Source of the DNA: Actinospica sp035552695
Lineage (GTDB): Bacteria > Actinomycetota > Actinomycetes > Streptomycetales > Catenulisporaceae
Assembly (NCBI RefSeq): GCF_035552695.1
Contig: NZ_DASZKT010000276.1
Coordinates: forward strand, 62,001-126,000
DNA: 64,000 nt
Direction: 5' to 3'
The first letter of the stretch is position 1. Each line of letters starts with the position of its first letter. The notes beneath the pieces were generated by a model. The model was not told the DNA's origin and did no database searches. It saw nothing but the letters and a program-made list of their open reading frames with translations. A program made the position numbers and the translations under genes. Shown here one piece after another: positions 16,973 through 25,359 of the stretch.

Positions 16973-18208
16973 TCAGTTCCACAACTGCGTCGAGTCGCTG
17001 CCGCAGTTCTGCAACTCGACGTTCGTGCCCTGAGCCGTCGCGCCGCCGGACAGGTCGGCGCAGAGGCCTGAGTACTTGCCGACGATCATGCCGTTGGACT
17101 GCACGGTCCACTCCTGGTTGGAGCCGCCGTTGCAGTTCCACACGTCGACCTCGGTCCCGGCGCTGTTGCCGTAGCCGTAGTCGTCCAGGCAGTCGGCGCC
17201 GTTGTTGATGGTGATCTGGCCGCCGCTGGTGAGCGTCCACTGCTGGGTCGGATCGCCGGTGCACGAGGCGATCTGGACGTTGGCGCCGTTGCCGAACGAG
17301 CCGTCGCTGCTGGCGAGGCAGAGCCCGGAGGCCTCGTTCAGCACCGGGCCCGGCGTGCCCATGCCGAGCGTCTGGGTGCTCGACGCCGAGGCCGAGGCGG
17401 AGGCGCTGGGCGACGCGCTGGTGGCGGCGCTGTCGGTCGGGATGCTGATCGTGTTCGAGGTCGCGGACGCGCTCGCCGAGGCGGAGGCGCCGGCAGAGCT
17501 CTGCGTCGAGGCGGTGCTGCCCGCGGCCGCCGTGTTCGCGGAGTTGTTGTTGCCCCCGAGCGAGAGCAGCACGCCCACGACCAAGGCCGCGACCACCGCG
17601 GCCGCGCCGAGCCCGATCTCGGCCGGGTGATCGCGCACGAAGGACGGAAGCCGCGAGTCGCCGCCGCCGCGGCTCCCGCCGCCCCTTCCGGGCAGGTCGT
17701 AAGAGCCGTGATCCGCTGGGGCTGTGGAAGGGTACTGAGGCTGGTTTACTGCTGGGAAGTACTGTGTGGGAGCCGGAGAGCCGTACGCGTCACGCGGATC
17801 GGCGACCGGCGGCATGACGGAGGTGGGTTCGTAGCCCCCCGGCGTGCCCCAGTTCGACGCGGGAGAAGGAGACTGTGGCGGGATGTACTGCGTGGGCCCG
17901 ACGGCGGGCCCGGGTGCGGCGACCTGCGGCGGGATGTACTGCGTCGGATCGGCGTTGGACGCGTGGGACGCGGATCGCGGCGCCTGTGACGGCTGCGGCG
18001 GGATGTACTGCGTCGGATCGACGTTGGGCCCGGACGCCTGCGGCGGGATGTACTGCGTGGGCTGCTGATGCGCCATCAGCTGAGTGGGCTGCTCGGCGGC
18101 GATGTGCTGAGTCGGCTCTGACTCTCCCACGTGCTGCGCCGGCTGCTCCGCATTCCAGGCATCGGCATCGGAGCCGCCGCCGTCAGGTCGCCAAGGTTCG
18201 CCGCTCAC
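16973..18208 (-). CDS. single-pass membrane protein with Gln/Pro-rich repeats and ricin-type lectin domain
   Basis: A 411-residue protein with three parts. Residues about 1-190 are a cytoplasmic low-complexity region with repeated PTQYIPPQ and variants (PTQHI, PTQLM, PTQYFP). One membrane helix (GLGAAAVVAALVVGVLLSL) follows the basic, Gly-rich DLPGRGGGSRGGGDSRL linker. Outside the membrane is a Ser/Ala/Thr linker and then a C-terminal beta-trefoil with QQW/QEW/QLW motifs (DPTQQWTL, SNQEWTV, STQLWN) and Cys pairs, i.e. a ricin B/CBM13-type sugar-binding domain of about 125 residues. The GTG at 18208 (MSGEPWRPD) looks a more natural start than a GTG at 18295. It may be a surface carbohydrate sensor or adhesin. 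Confidence 0.82.
   Translation of the reverse strand: MSGEPWRPDGGGSDADAWNAEQPAQHVGESEPTQHIAAEQPTQLMAHQQPTQYIPPQASGPNVDPTQYIPPQPSQAPRSASHASNADPTQYIPPQVAAPGPAVGPTQYIPPQSPSPASNWGTPGGYEPTSVMPPVADPRDAYGSPAPTQYFPAVNQPQYPSTAPADHGSYDLPGRGGGSRGGGDSRLPSFVRDHPAEIGLGAAAVVAALVVGVLLSLGGNNNSANTAAAGSTASTQSSAGASASASASATSNTISIPTDSAATSASPSASASASASSTQTLGMGTPGPVLNEASGLCLASSDGSFGNGANVQIASCTGDPTQQWTLTSGGQITINNGADCLDDYGYGNSAGTEVDVWNCNGGSNQEWTVQSNGMIVGKYSGLCADLSGGATAQGTNVELQNCGSDSTQLWN
17874..18066 (-). repeat. direct repeats encoding PTQYIPPQ
   Basis: Within the lectin gene four near-identical stretches (plus-strand core GGCGGGATGTACTGCGT, with the next base varying) occur at irregular spacings of about 40-70 bases. 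Each encodes PTQYIPPQ, separated by Ala/Ser/Pro-rich spacers. Their high nucleotide identity suggests recent expansion. Confidence 0.85.
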
Positions 18209-18359
18209 TGGCCGCCCGTCCTTCGTCCTCGTCCACGGACACCGGTGTAAGTGTCCGAGGCATTCTAAGGACACCCGGAGACCCCCTGTCTCCACCCCGG
18301 CGCATCCGCTGACGGAATATTCCGATTTCCATTAGATTGACCCCAAGGAGGCGTGACCT

Positions 18360-19838
18360 ATGAACGAACTCCAGGCGCAGGACACCGATACGTGGGACGT
18401 CGTCGTCATCGGCGCTGGTCCGGTTGGGGAGAACGCGGCGCAGTACGCCATCCAGGGCAGCGAACGAACCGCCGTGCTGGTCGAGGCGGAACTGGTCGGC
18501 GGCGAATGCTCGTACTGGGCGTGCATGCCGAGCAAGGCGCTGCTGCGGCCGGTCGAGGTGCTCTCCGCCGCGCACCACCTCCCCGGCGTCTTAGGCACCC
18601 GCCTGGACCCGACGGGCATCCTGAAACGCCGGGACGCGATCGTGAACAACCGCGACGACTCCGGCCAGGTGGACTGGGCGCACGGCGTCGGGATCGACGT
18701 GATCCGCGGCCACGGCCGGCTCACCGGGGTGCGCACGGTCGAGGTGACCGAGCCGGACGGCACCGTGCGCGCCATCGAGGCCCGGCAGGCGGTCGTGCTG
18801 GCCACCGGCACCACGGCGGCCGTCCCGGCGGTCCCCGGCCTGCGGCAGGCCCGTCCGTGGATCTCCCGGGACGCGACGAACCTGACCGAGGTGCCGCGCC
18901 GCGTCGCGGTCATCGGCGGCGGCGTGGTCGGCTGCGAGGCGGCCACCTGGCTGAGCGCGCTCGGCGCGGACGTCACGATCCTGCAGTCCGCGCCGCGCCT
19001 GCTGCCGCGCACCGAGGCGTTCGCGCACGAGCTCGTCGCCGAGCGGCTCGAGCAGGCCGGCGTGCGCGTCCGGACGAACGCCAAGGTGGAGCGGGTCGAG
19101 CGGGAGACCGTCAACGACGCGGGCGTCGGCCGGATCCACGGCGGCCCGGTCACGATCACCGTCGACGGCGAGGATCTGGTCGTGGACGAGGTGCTGGTCG
19201 CGGCCGGGCGCACGCCCGCGACGACCGACATCGGCCTCGACACGGTCGGGCTCGGCAAGCTCGCGGAGCAGAAGACGCACATCCCGGTCGACGAGCAGCT
19301 GACCGTGCGCGAGGTGAACGGCGACTGGCTCTACGCGGTCGGCGACATCAACGGGCTGGCGCTGCTCACCCACATGGGCAAGTACCAGGCCCGGGTGTGC
19401 GGAGCGGTGATCGCGGCGCGCGCCGAGGGCGGCGCGATGGACAGCGTCCGCTACCGCGACCTGGCCGACTCGCGGGCGGTGCCGCAGGTCATCTTCACCG
19501 ACCCGCAGGTCGCGGCCGTGGGCCGGAGCGAGCGCGAGGCGCGGGAGGCGGGGATCGACGTGGAGACCGTCGAGTACGACCTCGGCGCGCTGGCCGCGAC
19601 CTCGATCCAGCGCCAGGACTACCGCGGCCGGGCGAAACTGGTGATCGACCGCGAGGCGGACACGCTCGTCGGCGCGACCTTCGTCGGCCCGGAGGTCGCC
19701 GAACTGGTGCACGCGGCGACGGTCGCGGTGATCGGCCAGGTGCCGCTTGAGCTGCTGCGGCACGCCGTCCCCTCGTACCCGACCGTGTCAGAGATCTGGC
19801 TCCGGCTGCTGGAGAGCCGGGAGCCGCGCGAGTCCTGA
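18360..19838 (+). CDS. pyridine nucleotide-disulfide oxidoreductase (Lpd/mercuric-reductase family)
   Basis: A 492-residue FAD protein with AAGGAGG ten bases before the ATG. The FAD dinucleotide fold is VVVIGAGPVGENAA, and the redox disulfide is GGECSYWACMPSKALLRP (Cys-x4-Cys). The NAD(P) fold is RRVAVIGGGVVGCEAATWL, with the FAD ribose strand LYAVGDINGLALLTHMG. The C-terminal dimer domain ends HAVPSYPTVSEIWLRLLE. In classical members this motif is HPTxSE with a catalytic His; here the residue before PT is Tyr, so the usual His-Glu base pair is broken. It may use small disulfides or quinones. Upstream lies the divergent lectin gene. Confidence 0.88.
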   Translation: MNELQAQDTDTWDVVVIGAGPVGENAAQYAIQGSERTAVLVEAELVGGECSYWACMPSKALLRPVEVLSAAHHLPGVLGTRLDPTGILKRRDAIVNNRDDSGQVDWAHGVGIDVIRGHGRLTGVRTVEVTEPDGTVRAIEARQAVVLATGTTAAVPAVPGLRQARPWISRDATNLTEVPRRVAVIGGGVVGCEAATWLSALGADVTILQSAPRLLPRTEAFAHELVAERLEQAGVRVRTNAKVERVERETVNDAGVGRIHGGPVTITVDGEDLVVDEVLVAAGRTPATTDIGLDTVGLGKLAEQKTHIPVDEQLTVREVNGDWLYAVGDINGLALLTHMGKYQARVCGAVIAARAEGGAMDSVRYRDLADSRAVPQVIFTDPQVAAVGRSEREAREAGIDVETVEYDLGALAATSIQRQDYRGRAKLVIDREADTLVGATFVGPEVAELVHAATVAVIGQVPLELLRHAVPSYPTVSEIWLRLLESREPRES

Positions 19839-19875
19839 GTCGCGCGCGAGTCCTGAGCAGTCGGCGCCCTGGGGT

Positions 19876-20865
19876 CTACTCCCCCGGGTACGCGAGCCCG
19901 ATCCGCTCGCGTACCCGGTCGAGCGTGCGCATGACGGTGAGCGTCTCGTCGAGCGTGATCACCGGGCTCTCCAGCTCGCCGGCGCGCAGCCGGAGGCCGA
20001 CCTCGCCCGCCTGGTGCCGCAGGCCGATGCCGGAGTGCGGCAGCAGCGTGGTGTGCGCGGTGCCGTCGTTGCGGATCACCTCGACCGGGCAGATCCGGCC
20101 CCAGGGCTCACGCAGCACGATGCGGCCCTCGGTGCCGGTGATCACGGCCGTGTTCGCGCTGCGGGCGTCGAGCGCGGTGGAGATGACGGTCTGCGTGCCG
20201 TCGGGGTACGTGAAGATCATCGAGGTCTGCGCGTCCACGCCGGTCTCCGTCATGCGCGCCGCCGCCTCGACTCCCTCGGGTTCCCGACCGCCGACCGCCA
20301 TCGACGCGAACGAGACCGGGTAGATGCCGAGGTCGAGCAGTGCGCCGCCGGCGAGTAGCGGGTTGTTGATGCGGTGCAGCGGGTCCGTGCTGAGCGTCTC
20401 GCCGCGGTCCGAGATGACCTGCCGCACGCGGCCGATCCTGCCCTCGTCGAGCAGCGTGCGCACCAGCTGGAAGTGCGGCAGCCAGCGCACCCACATGGCC
20501 TCCATGAGGAAGGTCCCGGCCGCGCGGGCCGCGCCGATCATCCGCTCGGCCTCGGCGGCGTTGACCGAGAAGGGCTTCTCGACCAGCACGGCCTTCCCCC
20601 CGGCGATCGCGGCGAGCGTCGCCTCGCAGTGCCCGGAGTGCGGCACGGCGACATAGATCGCGTCGACCTCGGGGTCGGCGGCCAGCGCCGCATAGCCGAC
20701 GTGCCGATGCGCGACCCCGAACCGGTCGCCGAACGCGTCGGCGGCGGACTGGCTGCGCGAGCCGACGGCGACGATCTCCGCATCGGGCAGCAGGCCGAGG
20801 TCCTCGGCGAAGCGGGCGGCGATGCCGCCGGTTCCGGCGATACCCCAGCGGATTCGGTCGGCCAC
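19876..20865 (-). CDS. Gfo/Idh/MocA-family oxidoreductase
   Basis: A 329-residue NAD(P)-dependent sugar or inositol dehydrogenase type protein. The N-terminal Rossmann fold starts RIRWGIAGTGGIAARFAEDL. It is followed by VDAIYVAVPHSGHCEATL, the GGKAVLVEKPFSVNAAEA motif with the conserved Lys of the EKP triplet, and a C-terminal alpha/beta domain (LLAGGALLDLGIYPVSFA) holding the GG-x-LxDxGxY substrate motif. The GTG start at 20865 has GGAG seven bases upstream. It is divergent from the DeoR/mannitol operon, so a sugar-related role is possible, but the substrate is not visible. Confidence 0.9.
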   Translation of the reverse strand: MADRIRWGIAGTGGIAARFAEDLGLLPDAEIVAVGSRSQSAADAFGDRFGVAHRHVGYAALAADPEVDAIYVAVPHSGHCEATLAAIAGGKAVLVEKPFSVNAAEAERMIGAARAAGTFLMEAMWVRWLPHFQLVRTLLDEGRIGRVRQVISDRGETLSTDPLHRINNPLLAGGALLDLGIYPVSFASMAVGGREPEGVEAAARMTETGVDAQTSMIFTYPDGTQTVISTALDARSANTAVITGTEGRIVLREPWGRICPVEVIRNDGTAHTTLLPHSGIGLRHQAGEVGLRLRAGELESPVITLDETLTVMRTLDRVRERIGLAYPGE

Positions 20866-21154
20866 GGCTCTGCTCCTTCGTTGTGATCGCTCCCGATACG
20901 CCGGAAGGCTATCGCGCCACCGGCGGCCGGGGTAAGCCCCGCGCCCGCCGCGATCGGATTACGGGCACTCCCTGGGCACACCCCGGGCCGGAACGGGCGC
21001 AATCGGGCACTTCCGTTATCCGACCGAGACCGTCGGCGTATTGCGACTGCCGGTAACCCGAACGAAACTCGCCTCATCCGGGCAAGAACGGACCGGAAAC
21101 CGCACGGCCCATACGCCCATTCGACTGCTCGCGAGGAAGGGAGCGTCGCTCGGC

Positions 21155-21916
21155 ATGTACGTGATCGAACGTCGTCAGATGCTTCTCGAGAACGCGCGGC
21201 GCACCGGCCGGGTGGATGTCGCGCAGACCTCGAAGGAACTCGGTCTCGCCCCGGAGACGATCCGGCGGGACCTGAAGGATCTGGAGCGCCAGGGCCTGCT
21301 GCGCCGGGTCTACGGCGGCGCGGTGGCCGTGGAGCGGCTGAGCTTCGAGAGCGCGCTGGCGGTGCGATCCACCCGGCACCAGGCGCAGAAGAACCGGATC
21401 GCCGCGGCCGCGGTGACCTACGTCAAGTCCGCGGAGTCCGTCTACCTCGACGAGGGCTTTCTGCCCTCGCTGGTCGGCGAGCACCTGCCGCCGGACCGGC
21501 CGCTCACGGTGGTCACCCCATCGCTGGCGACCGCCAAGGCCCTGGTCGAACGCCCCGAACTGACGGTTCTTGTCGTCGGCGGGCGCGTCCGGGCGAAGAC
21601 CCTGGGCGCCGTCGACCACTGGGCGGTCTCGATGCTGGAGACCCTGGTGCTCGATCTGGCGTTCATCGGCGGCAACGGCATCAGCCTCGACCGCGGGGTC
21701 ACGGTGCCGGACAGCGCCGTCGCCGCGGTCAAGACGATGGCGATGCGCGTGTCGCGACGCAGGATCCTCATCGCGGACAGTTCCAAGTACGGCGTCGACT
21801 CGTTCGTCCAGTTCGCGCGCCTGAAGGACTTCGAACGCTTCATCACAGACGACGGCCTGCCCGCCGAGCAGGCCGTGCACCTCCACGAGCAAGGCATCGA
21901 TGTGACCCGAGCCTGA
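21155..21916 (+). CDS. DeoR-family transcriptional regulator of the mannitol operon
   Basis: A 253-residue regulator. The HTH of DeoR type lies at residues about 1-60 (IERRQMLLENARRTGRV, then QTSKELGLAPETIRRDLKDLE, then GLLRRVYGGA). The C-terminal DeoRC sensor domain resembles sugar-phosphate isomerases, with VYLDEGFLPS, TVVTPSLATAKAL, LAFIGGNGIS and RILIADSSKYG. ATG at 21155 places the HTH at the very N-terminus, where family members have it. It is followed after 103 bases by the polyol transporter genes on the same strand and probably represses them until a phosphorylated sugar (mannitol- or fructose-phosphate) is present. Confidence 0.9.
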   Translation: MYVIERRQMLLENARRTGRVDVAQTSKELGLAPETIRRDLKDLERQGLLRRVYGGAVAVERLSFESALAVRSTRHQAQKNRIAAAAVTYVKSAESVYLDEGFLPSLVGEHLPPDRPLTVVTPSLATAKALVERPELTVLVVGGRVRAKTLGAVDHWAVSMLETLVLDLAFIGGNGISLDRGVTVPDSAVAAVKTMAMRVSRRRILIADSSKYGVDSFVQFARLKDFERFITDDGLPAEQAVHLHEQGIDVTRA

Positions 21917-21929
21917 CGGGAAAAGGAAT

Positions 21930-21955
21930 GGGCGGCCGGCTGCCACCGACCGCCC
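21930..21955 (+). terminator. GC-rich hairpin after the DeoR gene
   Basis: A 10-base stem with one mismatch (GGGCGGCCGG / CCGACCGCCC) and a six-base loop lies 13 bases after the DeoR stop and before the binding-protein gene. There is no U-tract, which is usual in actinomycetes. It could partly end the regulator transcript or protect the start of the transporter mRNA. Confidence 0.45.
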
Positions 21956-22019
21956 CGTATCCCGACGACGCAGAACGCCCTGGTGAAGAACGCAACCTAC
22001 AGCTGGAGGAATACAGGTC

Positions 22020-23405
22020 ATGAGTCTAACAAGCACGACGCGTCATCGTCGCGTCTGGCCCGCGGCCGCAGCCGCCGCGGCGCTCCTCGCCGCCACCGCG
22101 AGCGCGTGTTCGAATCCGAACAGCTCGTCATCAGGTTCCAGCAGCGGTACCCAGACGATCACCGTCGCGGTCACCGCGAACCCGTTGATGACCACGATCG
22201 AGAACCTGACCGCCGGCGGGTTCGAGGCTTCACATCCGGGGATCAAGGTCAAGTTCGTCACCTATGACGAGAACACCGAGCGCGCCGACGTGGAGAAGGA
22301 CGTCGCGGCGCACGGCGGGCAGTACGACGTGGTCATGATCGGCCCGAACGACATCGCGTCGTGGGCCGACAACGGCTGGATCGACGGCCTGAACACCGAG
22401 GTGGGCCAGGACGCCTCCTACGACGTCAACGACCTGCTCGCGCCGATCAAGGACGCCCTCAGCACGAAGGGCCAGCTCTACGCGCTGCCGTTCTACGGCG
22501 AGTCCTCGTTCATGATGTACAACAAGAAGATCTTCGCCGCGGACGGGCTGACCATGCCGGCCAACCCGACCTGGGCGCAGATCGCGCAGCTCGCGGCCAA
22601 GGCGAACAGCCCGTCGAAGAACGTGGCAGGCATCTGCCTGCGCGGCCTGACCGGCTGGGGCGACAACCTCGCCTCGCTGGACACGGTGATCAACACGATG
22701 GGCGGCGCCTGGTTCGACAAGAGCTGGAACGCGAAGCTCACCTCGCCGGCCACCGAGGCCGCGGTGAACTTCTACGTCAACCTGGTCAAGCAGGACGGTG
22801 AGCCCGGCGCGGGCAACGACAGCTTCAACCAGTGCCTGAACCTGTTCGAGCAGGGCCAGGCCGCCATGTGGTACGACGCCACGGTCGGCGCCTCCACGGT
22901 GGACGCGACCGGCAGCCCGATCGACGGGAACGTCGGCTTCGCGCCGGCGCCGGTCGACCTGACCAAGTCCTCCGGATGGCTGTGGACCTGGGCACTGGCC
23001 CTGGAGTCCTCGTCGAAGCACCAGTCGGCGGCCGAGCAGTTCATGAACTGGGCCACCTCGAAGCAGTACATCGCGTACGACGCCTCGAAGAACGGCTGGG
23101 CCGCGGTGCCGCCCGGGACCCGGACCTCGACGTACCAGAACCCTGAGTACCAGAAGGCGGCCGGGGCGTTCGCGAACCTGACGCTGCAGCAGATCGACTC
23201 GGTCAACATCAGCCAGCCCGGTGTGGCCCCGCAGCCGGTGCCCGGCGTGCAGTACGTCGGCATCCCCGAGTTCGAGGACTTCGGTCAGCAGGTCTCGGCG
23301 CAGATCACCGCCGCGATCGACGGGCAGGAATCGGTGTCGGCGGCACTGAACACCAGCCAGCAGATCGCGCAGCAGGCCGTGATCAACGCGGGCTACAAGA
23401 GCTGA
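22020..23405 (+). CDS. ABC transporter sugar-alcohol-binding lipoprotein (SmoE/MtlE-like)
   Basis: A 461-residue family 1 solute-binding protein. The signal peptide has an Ala/Leu core and lipobox ASAC with the lipidated Cys at residue 30, followed by a Ser-rich tether. The mature part has the cluster 1/sorbitol-mannitol pattern: GGQYDVVMIGPNDIASWADNGWI, YALPFYGESSFMMYNKKIF (quoted in parts), WYDATVGAS, and a C-terminal EFEDFGQQVSAQITAAIDG helix. It captures a polyol outside the membrane and delivers it to the two permeases encoded next. A GGAGG lies ten bases before the ATG. The mannitol dehydrogenase downstream suggests mannitol, sorbitol or arabitol as ligand. Confidence 0.9.
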   Translation: MSLTSTTRHRRVWPAAAAAAALLAATASACSNPNSSSSGSSSGTQTITVAVTANPLMTTIENLTAGGFEASHPGIKVKFVTYDENTERADVEKDVAAHGGQYDVVMIGPNDIASWADNGWIDGLNTEVGQDASYDVNDLLAPIKDALSTKGQLYALPFYGESSFMMYNKKIFAADGLTMPANPTWAQIAQLAAKANSPSKNVAGICLRGLTGWGDNLASLDTVINTMGGAWFDKSWNAKLTSPATEAAVNFYVNLVKQDGEPGAGNDSFNQCLNLFEQGQAAMWYDATVGASTVDATGSPIDGNVGFAPAPVDLTKSSGWLWTWALALESSSKHQSAAEQFMNWATSKQYIAYDASKNGWAAVPPGTRTSTYQNPEYQKAAGAFANLTLQQIDSVNISQPGVAPQPVPGVQYVGIPEFEDFGQQVSAQITAAIDGQESVSAALNTSQQIAQQAVINAGYKS

Positions 23406-23413
23406 CGCGAGCA

Positions 23414-23446
23414 GCGCCGGGCGGGTCCGCACTACCCGCCCGGCGC
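23414..23446 (+). terminator. perfect 13-bp hairpin between binding protein and permease genes
   Basis: GCGCCGGGCGGGT and its exact complement flank a seven-base loop, 8 bases after the binding-protein stop and 37 before the first permease start. Hairpins here in ABC operons usually stabilise the upstream mRNA or partly terminate, so that more binding protein than permease is made. There is no U-tract. Confidence 0.75.
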
Positions 23447-23483
23447 GTCCCTCGGTTCCGTTCTTCGAACGAAAGGCCCGCTT

Positions 23484-24428
23484 GTGACTGTCCTGACCAC
23501 CGCGCCGCGCAAGCTCGCGCTGGCGCCACCGCGAAGCAGACGGCGCGGCGCCGCGTGGCTCAAGCGCCTGCCGCTGCTCCCGGCGATGATCTTCACGATC
23601 GTCGTCACGCAGATCCCGTTCCTGCTGACACTCTGGTACAGCTTCCAGAAGTACAACCTGAACTACCCGAACCGTCCGCGGCAGTTCCCGACCGTGGCCA
23701 ACTACCGGGAAGTCTTCTCGGACCCGATCTTCCGCACGGCCGCGCTCAACACGCTGGAATTCACGGCCGTGCCGGTGATCGCCTCGGTGCTGCTGGGACT
23801 CGGGATCGCGATCCTGCTCAACCGCCGCGTGTTCGGACGCGGCCTGCTGCGGACGCTGATCATCAGCCCGTTCCTGGTGATGTCGGCGGCGGCCGCGCTG
23901 ATCTGGAAGTACTCGATCCTGGACACGACGTTCGGCGTGCTCAACTACGTACTCAAGCCCTTCGGCGTGCACAACGTGAACTGGATCGGGACGCACTCGC
24001 AGCTGACCATCATCACGTTCCTGACCTGGCAGTGGACGCCGTTCATGGTGCTGATCATCCTGGCCGGCCTGCAGAGTCAGAACGAGGAGATCCTCGAGGC
24101 GGCGCGGGTGGACGGCGCGGGCGCGTGGCGCATCTTCCGCGCGCTGACGCTGCCGCACCTGCGGATGTACCTCGAACTCGGCATCCTGCTCGGCTCGATC
24201 TACATCGTGCAGGCCTTCGACTCGATCTACCTGATCACCCAGGGCGGCCCGGCGACGGACACCACGAACCTGCCCTACTACATCTACCAGGTGGCTTTCC
24301 AGGCCTATGACATCGGCCGTGCCTCGGCCATGTCGGTGGTGGTCGTCGTCGCCACGATCATCATCGCGACCCTGGCGCTACGCACGATCTCGTCCATCTT
24401 CAGCGACGACGCGATGAGCCGAGGCTGA
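23484..24428 (+). CDS. polyol ABC transporter permease (SmoF-like, MalF type)
   Basis: A 314-residue inner-membrane protein with six predicted helices, starting with a basic N-terminus and LPLLPAMIFTIVVTQIPFLLT (first helix, partial quote). The cytoplasmic EAA loop that touches the ATPase is QNEEILEAARVDGAGAWRIF, followed by LPHLRMYLELGILLGSIY. Near the C-terminus the GGPATDTTNLPYYIYQ signature is common to sugar permease subunits. The GTG start is preceded by GAAAGG. It forms a heterodimer with the product of the next gene, which begins one base after its stop. No ATPase gene is present in the operon, so a shared MsiK-type ATPase is probably used. Confidence 0.92.
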   Translation: MTVLTTAPRKLALAPPRSRRRGAAWLKRLPLLPAMIFTIVVTQIPFLLTLWYSFQKYNLNYPNRPRQFPTVANYREVFSDPIFRTAALNTLEFTAVPVIASVLLGLGIAILLNRRVFGRGLLRTLIISPFLVMSAAAALIWKYSILDTTFGVLNYVLKPFGVHNVNWIGTHSQLTIITFLTWQWTPFMVLIILAGLQSQNEEILEAARVDGAGAWRIFRALTLPHLRMYLELGILLGSIYIVQAFDSIYLITQGGPATDTTNLPYYIYQVAFQAYDIGRASAMSVVVVVATIIIATLALRTISSIFSDDAMSRG

Positions 24429-24429
24429 C

Positions 24430-25290
24430 ATGAGAGCACCGCTGACATTCGCCGACCGCCGCTCGAAGCTCGCCACCCGGCTCGGACTGGGCCTGCTGAC
24501 CTGGGTCATCGTCCTCGTGTTCTTCTTCCCGGTGCTCTGGATGGCGTTGACCGGGTTCAAGACCGAGACCTCCGCGAACACCCCGACGCCGCAGTTCGTC
24601 TTCCGTCCCACGCTCTACGAGTACCAGTCGGTCTGGTACGGCACGCCGGGCACGGCCGGGCTGCGCGGCTTCCTCGAACACTCCGTCCTGATCTCGGTGG
24701 GCAGCACGATCATCGTGATCGCCCTCGCGCTGCCGGCGGCCTACGCGCTCGCGATCCGGCCGATCCGGAAGTGGCGGGATGTGCTTTTCTTCTTCATCTC
24801 GACGAAGATGCTGCCGATCGTCGGCGCGATCATCCCGCTGTTCATCCTCGCCCGCGACCTGAACATCCTGGACACGCAACGGCTGCTGATCCTGCTGTAC
24901 TCGGCGATGAACCTGCCGATCGCGGTATGGATGCTGCGCTCGTTCCTGCTCGAGGTGCCGATCTCGGTCATCGAGGCCGCGCAGGTGGACGGCGCCAAAC
25001 TGCCGCGCCAGCTGCGCTCGGTCGTCATCCCGCTGATCACGCCGGGACTGGCCGCGGCCGCGCTGCTCTGCTTCATCTTCTCCTGGAACGAGTTCTTCCT
25101 CGCGGTGAACCTCACCACGACCAACGGCGCGACCGTGCCCATCTACCTGGTCGGCTTCGTCGCGCCCGAGGGACAGTTCCTCGCCCATCTCTCGGCGGCC
25201 GCGACCGTGGCCTGCCTACCGGTGCTGATCGCCGGCTGGGCCGCGCAGGACAAGCTCGTCCGCGGCCTGTCCATGGGCGCCGTGAAATAG
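24430..25290 (+). CDS. polyol ABC transporter permease (SmoG-like, MalG type)
   Basis: A 286-residue inner-membrane protein with six helices. The first is LLTWVIVLVFFFPVLWMAL, and a periplasmic loop with PTLYEYQSVW is typical of MalG-type subunits. The EAA loop is VPISVIEAAQVDGAKLPRQL, followed by VIPLITPGLAAAALLCFIFSWNEFFLAV, a strong signature of the SmoG/MtlG group (quoted in parts). It is coupled to the first permease (1-base gap) and followed after 69 bases by the dehydrogenase, which has its own GGAGG. Confidence 0.92.
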   Translation: MRAPLTFADRRSKLATRLGLGLLTWVIVLVFFFPVLWMALTGFKTETSANTPTPQFVFRPTLYEYQSVWYGTPGTAGLRGFLEHSVLISVGSTIIVIALALPAAYALAIRPIRKWRDVLFFFISTKMLPIVGAIIPLFILARDLNILDTQRLLILLYSAMNLPIAVWMLRSFLLEVPISVIEAAQVDGAKLPRQLRSVVIPLITPGLAAAALLCFIFSWNEFFLAVNLTTTNGATVPIYLVGFVAPEGQFLAHLSAAATVACLPVLIAGWAAQDKLVRGLSMGAVK

Positions 25291-25359
25291 CCGGCGCCCC
25301 GCGCCGCCGCAACTCGTCACGTACCACTTCTCAGCCCTCGAACACAGGGAGGCTTCCGC

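Noticed and set aside
17874..18066. CRISPR-like spaced repeats
   Set aside because: The repeats lie inside a coding frame, encode a regular peptide and have irregular, low-complexity spacers.
22230..24158. 642-codon minus-strand open frame across the binding protein and permease genes
   Set aside because: Long only because stop codons are rare in GC-rich DNA; its translation is Arg/Gly/Asp-rich without any family pattern, and both plus-strand genes are certain.
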